A stretch of DNA of 43,558 bases from Eubacterium sp. (GCA_017459675.1 JAFUCM010000019.1:1-43558), one strand, 5' to 3'. Shown: positions 25,882 to 33,019, counted from the stretch's first letter. The notes: generated from the sequence alone by a model not told the origin. Program-made: numbers and translations.

Positions 25882-26311
25882 GGTTTGTACCTCTTTTTTG
25901 TTTTTTTGTTTTTTCAATTTGTCGCACAACTAACTGCTAACAAGCCTAGGATATATCCATCCTACTACCCCGACTGCCCTCTGCCCACGCTACTGTTGTT
26001 TGAAAATCGCTCGATTTCGGCGTTTTCAGATGTTAGACAAGGATTTGTCCATTGATGCTGATAAAATGGATTCTAGCGCGTTCCTGTCGTTGTACAGACA
26101 TACATCAGGACATCAGGAAAGCTGTTGTGTTGTCTCTTGGTTTCTGTGTCGCTTGCTGTTATACAGAAGCATCAGCACCTGCTTTCATTGGTGTTAATCC
26201 ATGTGATCATCAATCAAGTGGATTCCTGTTTTGCCTGTATTTATGCGGTTTCTTGGCGTTTTCGGATGCATCTGACTCGGTTAAGTCCACTTGATCTCCG
26301 TAAAACAGACA
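25882..26311. other. 430-base gap next to terS, candidate cis-acting packaging or replication site
   Basis: No convincing gene on either strand. The gap holds two copies of GGCGTTTTC[AG]GATG (about 26022 and 26254), and an inverted pair of the integrase-arm-like word: AATCCACTTGAT on the minus strand (26213-26224) and TTAAGTCCACTTGAT on the plus strand (26281-26295). A GTG-started 26-codon frame with GGAG upstream at the terS-proximal edge may be translated. In cos- and pac-type satellites the packaging site lies beside terS, so this is the best place to look. Confidence 0.4.
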
Positions 26312-26920
26312 TCAATTATCATCCATTTGTGGCAGTGTTGGACGTTCCACATTCCGATATTTCATCATTATCTGTTCTGGTGTTTGGGATGCTCCATTGC
26401 TTTCCTGTTCACCTATGGTTAATGGTGCTGTCTCGCGCCAATTATGTGAACATTTCAATGCGAAAATCGAGCCGATGCTGTTTGACATAATAGCTCGATC
26501 CTCTAATGCACCTTCACATTCAGCCTTCCAATCTTTTACCGCTTTAAAGTGTGAAAGTGTTTTATTCCTCGACCGTTCCGCTTGCCAATTACTGAACGTC
26601 ACTGCAGATATTCCAATCATCAGACCAAACTTTGCCAGTGTTGGAACATGACCATATGTATAACAGACATCCGTAAACATATCCCACAAGCTGTTCAGCA
26701 GGTCAACATCTTCTAGGTTGACGGTGGTTCTGGTGTTGTGCAGTTGTGTTCCGGATGCTCGGAATATCTCTTTGTAAACAGTTTTCAACAGTCCACGGAA
26801 ACAAGCGGTTTCTTTGATCATTGTTGGGTCTGGCAATGATTCAACATATTGAGCCGCGATAGCTTCAACCCTGTTCCGATAAACCGTGATCTGTTCGCCG
26901 CTGTCGGTTGTAACATTCAT
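26312..26920 (-). CDS. terS: Phage-type terminase small subunit
   Basis: A 202-aa DNA-packaging initiator. A helix-turn-helix at about 93-115 (PTLAKFGLMIGISAVTFSNWQ) is followed by a helical oligomerisation region and the segment SIFALKCSHNWRE (about 151-163), typical of small terminases of Gram-positive siphophages. TerS recognises the cos/pac site and recruits the large subunit, yet no large subunit is encoded in this element. Satellites use such a gene to redirect a helper phage's packaging motor. The ATG at 26920 overlaps the previous stop as ATGA, and AAAGGAG lies ten bases upstream. The identification rests on motif pattern, not on a search. Confidence 0.75.
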   Translation of the reverse strand: MNVTTDSGEQITVYRNRVEAIAAQYVESLPDPTMIKETACFRGLLKTVYKEIFRASGTQLHNTRTTVNLEDVDLLNSLWDMFTDVCYTYGHVPTLAKFGLMIGISAVTFSNWQAERSRNKTLSHFKAVKDWKAECEGALEDRAIMSNSIGSIFALKCSHNWRETAPLTIGEQESNGASQTPEQIMMKYRNVERPTLPQMDDN

Positions 26921-27288
26921 TCCGGTGTTTCTCCTTTCTGCCTGTCGTGCTGACAAGCTGTTTCGGTTCTGCGTTTTGTAATCTCACGTTGTATTTGCTC
27001 CAGTGCCTGTTCACGGTGCAAACGGTCTTGCTCAATTTGTTCGCGCCATCGCTTTACTTTGCGCTCCTGTGCAGTACCATCACGCAGGTCATCAACTAAA
27101 TATGCTCGGTAACTGGTGCTTTCAATCATCAGGCTTGAAAAAAAATAAAAATCCTTTTCGCATCGCCATGCTTCGGTTGCCTGTCGGCGCGTCAATGTCG
27201 GGCGTTGTCGCGTTGGTCTTTCCTGTAAATCTCCGACATAATCATCATCAAGCGGTGCGGCTCTGGTTTGATAAACTTCACGAGACAT
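26917..27288 (-). CDS. 123-aa charged protein between HNH and terS
   Basis: Not recognised. The N-terminus is Arg/Asp-rich and probably disordered; the C-terminus is a basic coiled coil (KVKRWREQIEQDRLHREQAL). The start overlaps the HNH stop as TGATG and the stop overlaps the terS start as ATGA, so HNH, this gene and terS are tightly coupled and probably work together. An accessory packaging factor is plausible from position alone. Confidence 0.75.
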   Translation of the reverse strand: MSREVYQTRAAPLDDDYVGDLQERPTRQRPTLTRRQATEAWRCEKDFYFFSSLMIESTSYRAYLVDDLRDGTAQERKVKRWREQIEQDRLHREQALEQIQREITKRRTETACQHDRQKGETPE

Positions 27289-27602
27289 CACATTAACCCA
27301 CGTTCTCTAAGTGATATGCGCACGCCAAACGGCAGGCGTGATGCCCATCCGCGCTGATGCGGAGCAGTCAGTCGATTCATCAAAACATGTGTGTTCAAAT
27401 GACATTCCGGACACATGCTTGCAAGGTCTACCCATGGGTCTTCATTTGCCAGTGATTTATATCCGAAATGGTGTACTTCAAGCGCGTTTCCTAACTCTTT
27501 GCCACACATGCAACATCTTCCGGAATCAATCGTGATACGTTGGATGCGTTTCTCTTGCCATTCCGGTGATTTCAAATATTCTGTGTAATAACTGGATGCC
27601 AT
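27288..27602 (-). CDS. HNH endonuclease
   Basis: A 104-aa nuclease with the compact HNH architecture: a CxxC zinc pair at about 30-33, EVHHFGYKS (catalytic His at about 44-45), NEDPWVDLASMCPECH with a second CxxC and the final His at about 64-68. ATG at 27602 with AAAGGA eight bases upstream; the longer frame adds 15 residues from a repeated ATGACCGCTGAC segment. HNH nucleases next to terminase genes assist cos cleavage in HK97-like phages. Here it is coupled to terS by overlapping codons, which supports a packaging role. Confidence 0.85.
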   Translation of the reverse strand: MASSYYTEYLKSPEWQEKRIQRITIDSGRCCMCGKELGNALEVHHFGYKSLANEDPWVDLASMCPECHLNTHVLMNRLTAPHQRGWASRLPFGVRISLRERGLM

Positions 27603-27681
27603 ATATAAAATCCTTTCCACGCCTAGCTGTCTGGCGTCAGCGGTCATGTCTATACATGATCGGTGTCAACGTGTATCTGTT

Positions 27682-27783
27682 TCACGGTAGCGAAACACCA
27701 TCTGCAGGCGTTCCGGTGTCATCATGTAACTTGGTCATGTCAGCGGTCATACCTTCGTGTTGTATGATCGGTTCTGAAATCAT
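27682..27783 (-). CDS. Possible 33-aa peptide overlapping the DnaD-like stop
   Basis: The ATG overlaps the stop of the upstream gene as ATGA and the frame runs 33 codons (MISEPIIQHEGMTADMTKLH). No own ribosome site is seen; coupling would be needed. The word ATGACCGCTGAC in this frame recurs at the in-frame upstream end of the HNH gene, so the gap may come from a partial duplication. Coding is uncertain. Confidence 0.3.
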   Translation of the reverse strand: MISEPIIQHEGMTADMTKLHDDTGTPADGVSLP

Positions 27784-28934
27784 TGCAAATCATCAAATGC
27801 CGTTGGATTCGGTATAAAAGGTTTTGGTTTTGGTGGTTTCTGTGTTGGTTTGTATGAGGCCTGCTGTTTTCGTATCTTCGCAACAAGTGCATCATTCTGG
27901 CATATTGCAATATCTGGTTCGTGAAACAGTTCTACGATGCCGACTTGCATATCAACTGTGATAATGCCAGATTCAAACATCTCAATTAGTTCTGCTTCGG
28001 TGAATGCATTATCATCATGATCAAATTTGAACTCTGTTTCTGTATACTCCGACATCCAATATAAATCGTTTGCAAGGTATTCATCATACTTTGTCCATTT
28101 CCGACCTTTCAGATATTCGACAAAATCCTGTCCGGAAGTAAAGTATGTATCACCTTGCCAGTGCTTGGCTTCTTCCTCTGAACGCAGGCGTTTTTCCTCG
28201 GCTTTGCGCTCGGCTTCTTTCTTTGCTTTGGCTATTCGTGGGGCAAGTGCTTCATCCGTGAATCTCCTGTCTCGGTTTAAAAACTGCCTTAACAATGTTC
28301 CCCACGACATTTTCTTAAGTTTGTTCCAGTTGTATGATTGATTCAGCGAAATAAATGCTTCTGTTTGTTCTCTGGCTTCTGTATCAGTCAAACAAAAATC
28401 ATTCGATGTTAGCAGGTTGTATACCATTTCGGATGTAGGGATATCATGTTCCGTAGAATCAGGGGGAAAAGAATAAGTAAGTGTGTCGTTAGTTATTCCC
28501 TGCTCCGCACTACTCACCTCACTTGTACTCACCTCACCTGAACTCAACTTTACTTTGCGCGTGTCACTCGTGGGTTTAGGTGCTTTTTTGCCTGTATTAT
28601 CAAGCAATTTGATGTTTGGAAAATGTTCTTGTAATGTATCATGGTAGTTCGAGCATCGTGCGTACCTTGTATCAGGGTGGTTGAAATCGTGCCATCCGTT
28701 TGTATAAACAATGTTTTCAGATGGTTCTATGATTGTCACAAAACCGTTTTCAACCAGTTCCTTTAGTGCGGTTTTTCTTGTTTGCGTAACTCTCAAAACA
28801 GTACCTGCTTCTGTTACACCTTCATCATCGGACTCAATGACAATGTGCATGTAAAGTGCCTGCGCAGCTTTTCCCATTTTCAGAAATCGCAAACTGCCTA
28901 TAATTGCCTTATCAATAAATCGCTTGTTTGCCAT
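27780..28934 (-). CDS. DnaD-like/winged-helix replication initiation protein
   Basis: A 384-aa protein. The N-terminal winged helix (RFLKMGKAAQALYMHIVIESDDEGVT...TRKTALKELVENGFVTII, then HDFNHPDTRYARC) is typical of phage replisome organisers. The middle is a variable acidic linker, then a DnaD-like helical part (LTDTEAREQTEAFISLNQSYNWNKLKKMSWGTLLRQFLNRDRRF). Such proteins open an origin and load the host helicase. A Lys/Glu coiled coil (about 230-255) and a Pro-rich tail (TQKPPKPKPFIPNPTAFDD) follow. The start overlaps the previous stop as TAATG. It is the likely replication function of the element. Confidence 0.75.
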   Translation of the reverse strand: MANKRFIDKAIIGSLRFLKMGKAAQALYMHIVIESDDEGVTEAGTVLRVTQTRKTALKELVENGFVTIIEPSENIVYTNGWHDFNHPDTRYARCSNYHDTLQEHFPNIKLLDNTGKKAPKPTSDTRKVKLSSGEVSTSEVSSAEQGITNDTLTYSFPPDSTEHDIPTSEMVYNLLTSNDFCLTDTEAREQTEAFISLNQSYNWNKLKKMSWGTLLRQFLNRDRRFTDEALAPRIAKAKKEAERKAEEKRLRSEEEAKHWQGDTYFTSGQDFVEYLKGRKWTKYDEYLANDLYWMSEYTETEFKFDHDDNAFTEAELIEMFESGIITVDMQVGIVELFHEPDIAICQNDALVAKIRKQQASYKPTQKPPKPKPFIPNPTAFDDLQ

Positions 28935-29311
28935 TATCCGTTATCCCTCACTCGTTCAAGCTGATGTTCCAGAAACGTGTTATAGATTTTCAGAAAATGG
29001 TTTTCATCAACAAGACCTGCAATGTTGGCAACATCTTCCAAAAGAACATCAATCGGTGTGAATTCCGGAACGGATGGTTTTGTGTGTCGTGTCGTTTCAA
29101 TATCCACCAGATGCATGAAATCCAGAAGCGCATCAAATACTGCTCCAGTGTCGCTGATTGGATTCATGTCATCATCATAGTGTGTACAGAGTTCGCCGCC
29201 GGTCATCACCTGTGTCAGTTCTTCGGTGATGTCGGTCAATTCTCCATGCGCTGACGCTGAGTAAACTGCTGATACAAAATTGTCTAGTGCCTTTTGTGTA
29301 GTATGCTTCAT
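28934..29311 (-). CDS. 125-aa acidic protein of unknown function
   Basis: Not recognised. Strongly acidic and helical, with no zinc or nucleotide motif (GELTDITEELTQVM, DVLLEDVANIAGLVDE). GAGGGG lies ten bases before the ATG. It stands between the HTH gene and the replication gene in the first part of the leftward operon and shares the TAATG overlap with the latter, so a role in replication control is possible. Confidence 0.75.
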   Translation of the reverse strand: MKHTTQKALDNFVSAVYSASAHGELTDITEELTQVMTGGELCTHYDDDMNPISDTGAVFDALLDFMHLVDIETTRHTKPSVPEFTPIDVLLEDVANIAGLVDENHFLKIYNTFLEHQLERVRDNG

Positions 29312-29340
29312 GTTTCAAATTCCCCTCATGTGATGTGTGT

Positions 29341-29529
29341 TTACTGGCTCTTGGCTTGCTGAATCGCTTCAATGGCTTGTAAAATTTCCTGTCGAAAACT
29401 TTCTGGCGGTTCTCGCCGCAGTTTCTTTGAAAACAAGGATTCATCCATGCCCAAATACTCGGAAATTTCCCATTGCCTGACTCGAGCCTGCCGTATGATC
29501 GTCTTGATCGGTAGTGTCGATGTCTGCAT
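29341..29529 (-). CDS. Small helix-turn-helix protein
   Basis: A 62-aa one-domain DNA-binding protein: IKTIIRQARVRQWEISEYLG forms helices one and two and MDESLFSKKLRREPPESFRQ the recognition and following helices, similar to small XRE-like proteins common in Clostridia mobile elements. ATG at 29529 with AAAGGGGTG upstream; the longer open frame runs back through the terminator T-tract. It is the first protein gene behind the element's best promoter, operator and leader RNA, so it is a good candidate for the regulator of the element. Confidence 0.8.
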   Translation of the reverse strand: MQTSTLPIKTIIRQARVRQWEISEYLGMDESLFSKKLRREPPESFRQEILQAIEAIQQAKSQ

Positions 29530-29536
29530 TGATAGT

Positions 29537-29617
29537 TCACCCCTTTCTGAAAAAAATAAAAAAAGAGCCGACATCAGGGTTGCAAGAAAAACGCATTTTC
29601 ATGCGCGGTACGTTCAT
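29537..29617 (-). CDS. Possible 26-aa leader peptide
   Basis: ATG at 29617 preceded by AAGGAAGG at a short but usable distance. The frame runs through the terminator hairpin and its T-tract and stops seven bases before the HTH start (N-terminus MNVPRMKMRFSCNPDVG, then a Phe-rich tail). Its ribosome site and start lie inside the fold, so translation would disrupt the terminator. Confidence 0.4.
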   Translation of the reverse strand: MNVPRMKMRFSCNPDVGSFFIFFRKG

Positions 29618-29651
29618 TTACCTTCCTTGTACAACCTTCAAATGTCAGCTC
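29551..29651 (-). ncRNA. Structured leader RNA ending in an intrinsic terminator
   Basis: Minus-strand RNA begins GAGCUGACAU and ends AUGUCGGCUC (10 pairs, one G-U). Inside, GGUUG/CAACC and CAAG/CUUG extend the stem across a two-base bulge, and two hairpins branch off: GGUA/UACC, and CGCAU/AUGCG with a GAAA loop. The outer stem runs straight into U7-A-U6. This is a strong terminator built on a branched fold, placed just before the HTH gene. With the promoter upstream, the terminated transcript would be about 145 bases: a stand-alone small RNA, an attenuator, or both. Confidence 0.7.
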
Positions 29652-29678
29652 TTGTGCTAGTCGCTGATTTGCCATTCA

Positions 29679-29696
29679 TGTCATATCTTTATGACA
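29679..29696. promoter_or_regulatory. Operator dyad at the transcription start
   Basis: TGTCATA and TATGACA (7-bp arms, 4-base spacer). It covers about +1 to +17 of the promoter just upstream, a place where a bound protein would block transcription. The word TATGACAACT on its edge recurs at 30866-30875 upstream of the Spo11-like gene. Confidence 0.65.
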
Positions 29697-29701
29697 ACTA
29701 T

Positions 29702-29730
29702 ATTTTATCACAAAACAAGTGTTCTGTCAA
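29702..29730 (-). promoter_or_regulatory. Strong sigma-A promoter of the leftward satellite operon
   Basis: Minus-strand TTGACA (29730-29725), a 17-base spacer and TAAAAT (29707-29702). It drives the leader RNA, HTH gene and the replication-packaging genes downstream. The region from here to the inverted repeat at 29875 is A+T-rich and has no gene. Confidence 0.8.
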
Positions 29731-29874
29731 CAAAATAATCAAAATATACCAAATTTTATTTCTACCAACAAAATATATTGCCCTGTAGCATCATTTCAGA
29801 ATTGAGTTGGTCAAGTGTTGAGTGTTTCCGTTAAAATGCCTTAAATCGCGTTTCTGCGCGTCTTGTGATGATAT

Positions 29875-29897
29875 AGGGGAGACATTGCATCTCCCCT
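29875..29897. terminator. Hairpin after the Spo11-like gene
   Basis: Perfect 8-bp arms AGGGGAGA and TCTCCCCT with a 7-base loop, 22 bases after the minus-strand stop. There is no T-tract, so it may be a weak terminator or an mRNA 3' structure. Confidence 0.5.
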
Positions 29898-29919
29898 GTG
29901 CATACCATCCTTGTAATAG

Positions 29920-30808
29920 TTATGCCGACTCCAGACTTTCCGCTATGCGGAGCAGGTATTCTTTCTCCTGTTGCATCTGCTCAACCATTTCATCATACAT
30001 CTGTCTATCCATGTACCGTTCGATATGATCATGAATCAGTTCCGTCAGCACCTCTGGCGGCAATGCGTCCAATTCCCAACTATTTTTCCCATACTTTGAC
30101 GTATAGGCTTCATAACGACTGTCAGATTCTTTTGCAGGATTCACTGGAGGTCGGTACTGCTCGATCTGTTCCATATTGAGTGCAATTCGCTCAAACTTGA
30201 CCATGTCCGGTTTTCCTGTAAAGAGTCCCAGTCTTTCCGGAATGTCGCGTCCCATGTCAATTCCGGATGGCATCATGATCGCCAAGATAAAGTAATACAG
30301 GCTTGTGTCCGTCCTTCGCTTCTCGGCTAAACCTTGTTGCCGCCCGATACATTGCAGTGTCACTGCAGTATCCACGACAAGAAAAACTATCAATGTCATA
30401 ATCACGAGCGGCACTGGAGACAATACCTATCAGCGCGTCCTTCTCACACCAGACTTCTATATAGTGTTCCTGACCTTCCCATAAGTTTATACGATATCTG
30501 TCTGCAGTCGATCTCAGTGCGTCAGATGGATTATCGTAATGATTCCATCCCCTTAAATATCTTGTTCGGTCTTCAATGCTCCACCAGTCAACAAGACCTG
30601 CCCTTCGTGCATCTGATAACAGATTAGATAGGTTACTGTATTCCTTTTGCTTATTGGGGATGATATCGCGTGCAACCAACTGATAATACACCTGACGGAG
30701 AGTTAAACTGTATCCGCTTTGGTTGTATTCGTCAATGATCTTATTGATCTGTTCTATGCGTTCAAGACTCTTTGCGCGAAATGTCTTGTCTATAAATTTC
30801 TGTTTCAT
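29920..30808 (-). pseudogene. Spo11/topoisomerase VI-A-like TOPRIM protein, frameshifted
   Basis: Two frames together make one about 295-aa protein. The N-terminal part has TLRQVYYQLVARDII (tyrosines 41-42, like the catalytic YY of Spo11/TopVIA), SDARRAGLVDWWSIEDRTR, and the TOPRIM glutamate in EVWCEKDALIG (Glu122). The DxD motif is broken: frame one reads LGDHDAIRN-stop; removing one G (plus-strand C at about 30271) restores LGDHDPSGIDMGRDIPERL and continues to RIALNMEQIEQY...NPAKESDSRY. The start at 30808 has AAAGGA. The shift is a mutation, a sequence error or, less likely, programmed. The Spo11 relation is from motif reading only. Confidence 0.75.
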
Positions 30809-30865
30809 GATTTGTCCTTTCTGCTCCGGTGTACGGAGCAACTGTTCTATTCTGATTTAAATTTA

Positions 30866-30939
30866 TATGACAACTTGCGCAAGATTATCATTGTGTCAAG
30901 TCCTGTCGCATAAAGCAACTTAAACTTGGTCAAGACCAA
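30866..30939. promoter_or_regulatory. Palindromes upstream of the Spo11-like gene
   Basis: A perfect 10-bp palindrome CTTGCGCAAG (30874-30883) and TTGGTC-AA-GACCAA (30926-30939) lie 60-130 bases upstream of the start. TATGACAACT at 30866-30875 is shared with the operator of the main leftward promoter. A TTGACA and an A+T-rich -10-like stretch are present but with poor spacing. Confidence 0.45.
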
Positions 30940-30974
30940 TTATATTACTGAATTGATGAAAAAAAAACACAAGC

Positions 30975-31000
30975 AAAAAGGGATGCCGTTGTGACATCCC
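30975..31000 (-). terminator. Terminator after the zinc-protein gene
   Basis: Minus-strand GGGATG / CATCCC stem (6 bp), 9-base loop, then five T and, 10 bases on, a second run of T. It lies 11 bases after the stop and separates the integrase unit from the Spo11-like gene. Confidence 0.75.
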
Positions 31001-31010
31001 CTTGTTTCAA

Positions 31011-31655
31011 TTAATAATTGACGGTATATTCTTTAAAATCGTCCATTTTCCCATATCCGAAAACAGTGCCTAATGGGTAACCCATTCCTATATCAATATC
31101 AAAACTCTTTAACAGAAATAATATGTCATGTAGACCGCCAGATTCATATAACTCTGTCTCATTTAGTATATGTGCATGGTTTGTAATAATATCATCAAGT
31201 TCTGGTAGTGAAGTTCTCAGACTCTTATATAATGACCAAAAAACCATATCATGATAGTGCATAGGTAATTCGTTTATAATCCCTTCATGCATATGTATCA
31301 TCTCATGTAATAATGCAGAATCATCATTAATCGAATTACTAGAAATACACAAGACCTGCTCACTGTGATTGTAGTATCCGTTCATCTCGTCAGTATTTTC
31401 GATTTTCAGACGTATCATCTCTGGTGAGAAAAATTCCAGTACCTCTGGTATCGGTGCGCTATCATCTACCCATTCTTGTGCATTAACATCCTTGGATAGT
31501 ATATGTATTAATTCATAAGTATTACTTCCATAGTGGAACAACATATCCCCAAAATACTCTTGTTCAAATCTGATCATCTTTTCAAATAGGGTCTGTTCAT
31601 CCTCTGTTGCTTCTTGCCAGTACCAATTCATAAACCAGTGTGTATCCATATTCAT
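31011..31655 (-). CDS. SprT-like zinc metallopeptidase-like protein
   Basis: A 214-aa protein with HEMIH (about 117-121) as zinc motif and a following YHDMVFW (His about 135) that would supply the third ligand, the spacing seen in SprT/Spartan-like domains. Residues before it (YNHSEQVLCISSNSINDDSALL) fit the strand-helix lead-in of that fold. The start at 31655 has GAGGA seven bases upstream; the longer frame adds 85 residues through a noncoding gap. SprT-like proteins act on DNA-bound proteins in eukaryotes; in phage elements the role is unknown. It lies between the 84-aa gene and a terminator. Confidence 0.7.
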   Translation of the reverse strand: MNMDTHWFMNWYWQEATEDEQTLFEKMIRFEQEYFGDMLFHYGSNTYELIHILSKDVNAQEWVDDSAPIPEVLEFFSPEMIRLKIENTDEMNGYYNHSEQVLCISSNSINDDSALLHEMIHMHEGIINELPMHYHDMVFWSLYKSLRTSLPELDDIITNHAHILNETELYESGGLHDILFLLKSFDIDIGMGYPLGTVFGYGKMDDFKEYTVNY

Positions 31656-31782
31656 ATGCATTTCCTCATTTATAGAAGAAGGGGCAACATTGAAAGCCGC
31701 CCCTGCCACTAGGTTACTATTCCAGACTCCAACATCCAATATCAATGATATAACACAAAAAGAATAATCACAAAAGTTTATT

Positions 31783-32037
31783 TCACTGGTGTTGCTTTCT
31801 TCGTGCGCGTTCTGCTCTTGTGCCGTGGATTCGTCCAAGCTGATATGCGGAGTGCATTGCCAAGAGAATGCTAAAATCCTTTTTGTCGGTGTAGTGCCGT
31901 ACAATCTCAAACAACATATCTATCGTTTCATCGTCCGGAAAATACTGCTGTTCAAGAATCGTCATCATGGGCGTATCGTCAATTCTATAATCGTGCTTTC
32001 CGTCCGGAATCATCATTGTTGTCCTGTACATCATCAT
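31783..32037 (-). CDS. 84-aa protein downstream of the integrase
   Basis: Start taken at the ATG at 32037, with AAAGGA ten bases upstream. N-terminus is Met-rich (MMMYRTTMMIPDGKHDYRID), middle acidic and helical, C-terminus basic (HGTRAERARRKQHQ). No known domain is recognised. It begins 20 bases after the integrase stop and is likely co-transcribed with it; in that place an excisionase or directionality factor would be expected, but no winged-helix or HTH signature is clear. Confidence 0.7.
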   Translation of the reverse strand: MMMYRTTMMIPDGKHDYRIDDTPMMTILEQQYFPDDETIDMLFEIVRHYTDKKDFSILLAMHSAYQLGRIHGTRAERARRKQHQ

Positions 32038-32056
32038 ATAAACCACTTCCTTTCAT

Positions 32057-33019
32057 TCATGCTGTTCTCATGCGTCCACGGCGTTTCTGAGTAGTATTCT
32101 GAGTTCCAAACTGCACCTGCGGATTGAATGCGTCCACCATGCGTTGACCAACATCCGTACATCCAAGCGATCTCAAATAACCTTCTGTCACTGCAATGTT
32201 GCTATGTCCAAGTGCCTGTTTAACCAGATAAACATCATGCGTTGCTCTGTACAGACTTGCGGCAAATGAATGTCGGAACAAGTGCGCACTGGTTTTTTTA
32301 ACTCCACGTTTAATGTTATATGCTCGGATATATTTTTTGATCGTATTTTTCGCGTATTGCGTACCTGCTCCTGTCGCGAACATATAGTCATTATCAGAAA
32401 GATTGAATATTTTGAAATACTTCCGCAGGATTGACGCGCACTCTGCATTGATGGCAATTCGCAACGGAATATTGGATTTTGTCTGATTTACAATCAGAGT
32501 ATTGTCCGGATACAAGTCCGATACTTTTAATTCCACCAATGAACCGATACGCAGTCCGGAGCATATCAGCAAGTTCTCAATGCACCATGTAATGTATTCA
32601 CATTCGGTGCAATCCCTGTCTGGCTTTTTCAATAGAATACTAAGTTCTTCTGGCGTATACAGTTCTTTGATTTTCTTCTGACATCTCGGTAACTGTACTT
32701 TGAATGGAATGCAATAATCATTGTTCGCTAACCAATACAGAATCACTCGGATGTTCCTGCATGCGCTCTGTATGCTGACATCATTCCGCAGTCCACCATT
32801 CTGTAACACGGAGACAAAATTCTGATAATCTGCTTTTGTCAGGGTGTCCGTCAACGTGTTTTCACCTTCTGGCAAGGTTTTTACAAATTTAGTGAACATG
32901 ATTTCATAAGTTTGCAGTGTTTCATCTGAAAGATTGATTGATCGTTTATCACTGAGAAATTCTTGAAATGCCTGTAAAATAGGGACACTGATTAGTTGGA
33001 GAAATGTCTTATTTACCAT
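32057..33019 (-). CDS. int: Tyrosine recombinase (integrase)
   Basis: A 320-aa site-specific recombinase that should integrate and excise the element at the tRNA-Leu anticodon arm. The catalytic set is complete: Arg157 in CSGLRIGSL, HLFRH (His246, Arg249), GH (His272) and the nucleophile Tyr281 in VTEGYLRS. An N-terminal SAM-like arm-binding domain covers about 12-100. The start at 33019 is supported by AAAGGCGG; the open frame upstream runs through a terminator and the attachment repeat. It sits 126 bases inside the right repeat, the standard place. Confidence 0.95.
   Translation of the reverse strand: MVNKTFLQLISVPILQAFQEFLSDKRSINLSDETLQTYEIMFTKFVKTLPEGENTLTDTLTKADYQNFVSVLQNGGLRNDVSIQSACRNIRVILYWLANNDYCIPFKVQLPRCQKKIKELYTPEELSILLKKPDRDCTECEYITWCIENLLICSGLRIGSLVELKVSDLYPDNTLIVNQTKSNIPLRIAINAECASILRKYFKIFNLSDNDYMFATGAGTQYAKNTIKKYIRAYNIKRGVKKTSAHLFRHSFAASLYRATHDVYLVKQALGHSNIAVTEGYLRSLGCTDVGQRMVDAFNPQVQFGTQNTTQKRRGRMRTA

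Noticed and set aside
26000-26490. Overlapping plus-strand frames in the gap beside terS
   Set aside because: They are Cys/Leu-rich, lack ribosome sites, extend antisense into terS and run against every other gene in the element.
29920-30841. Two separate genes (194 and 167 codons) in the Spo11-like region
   Set aside because: The two frames join into one continuous conserved-looking protein across a single-base shift at the DHDPSG motif, so one broken gene is the better reading.
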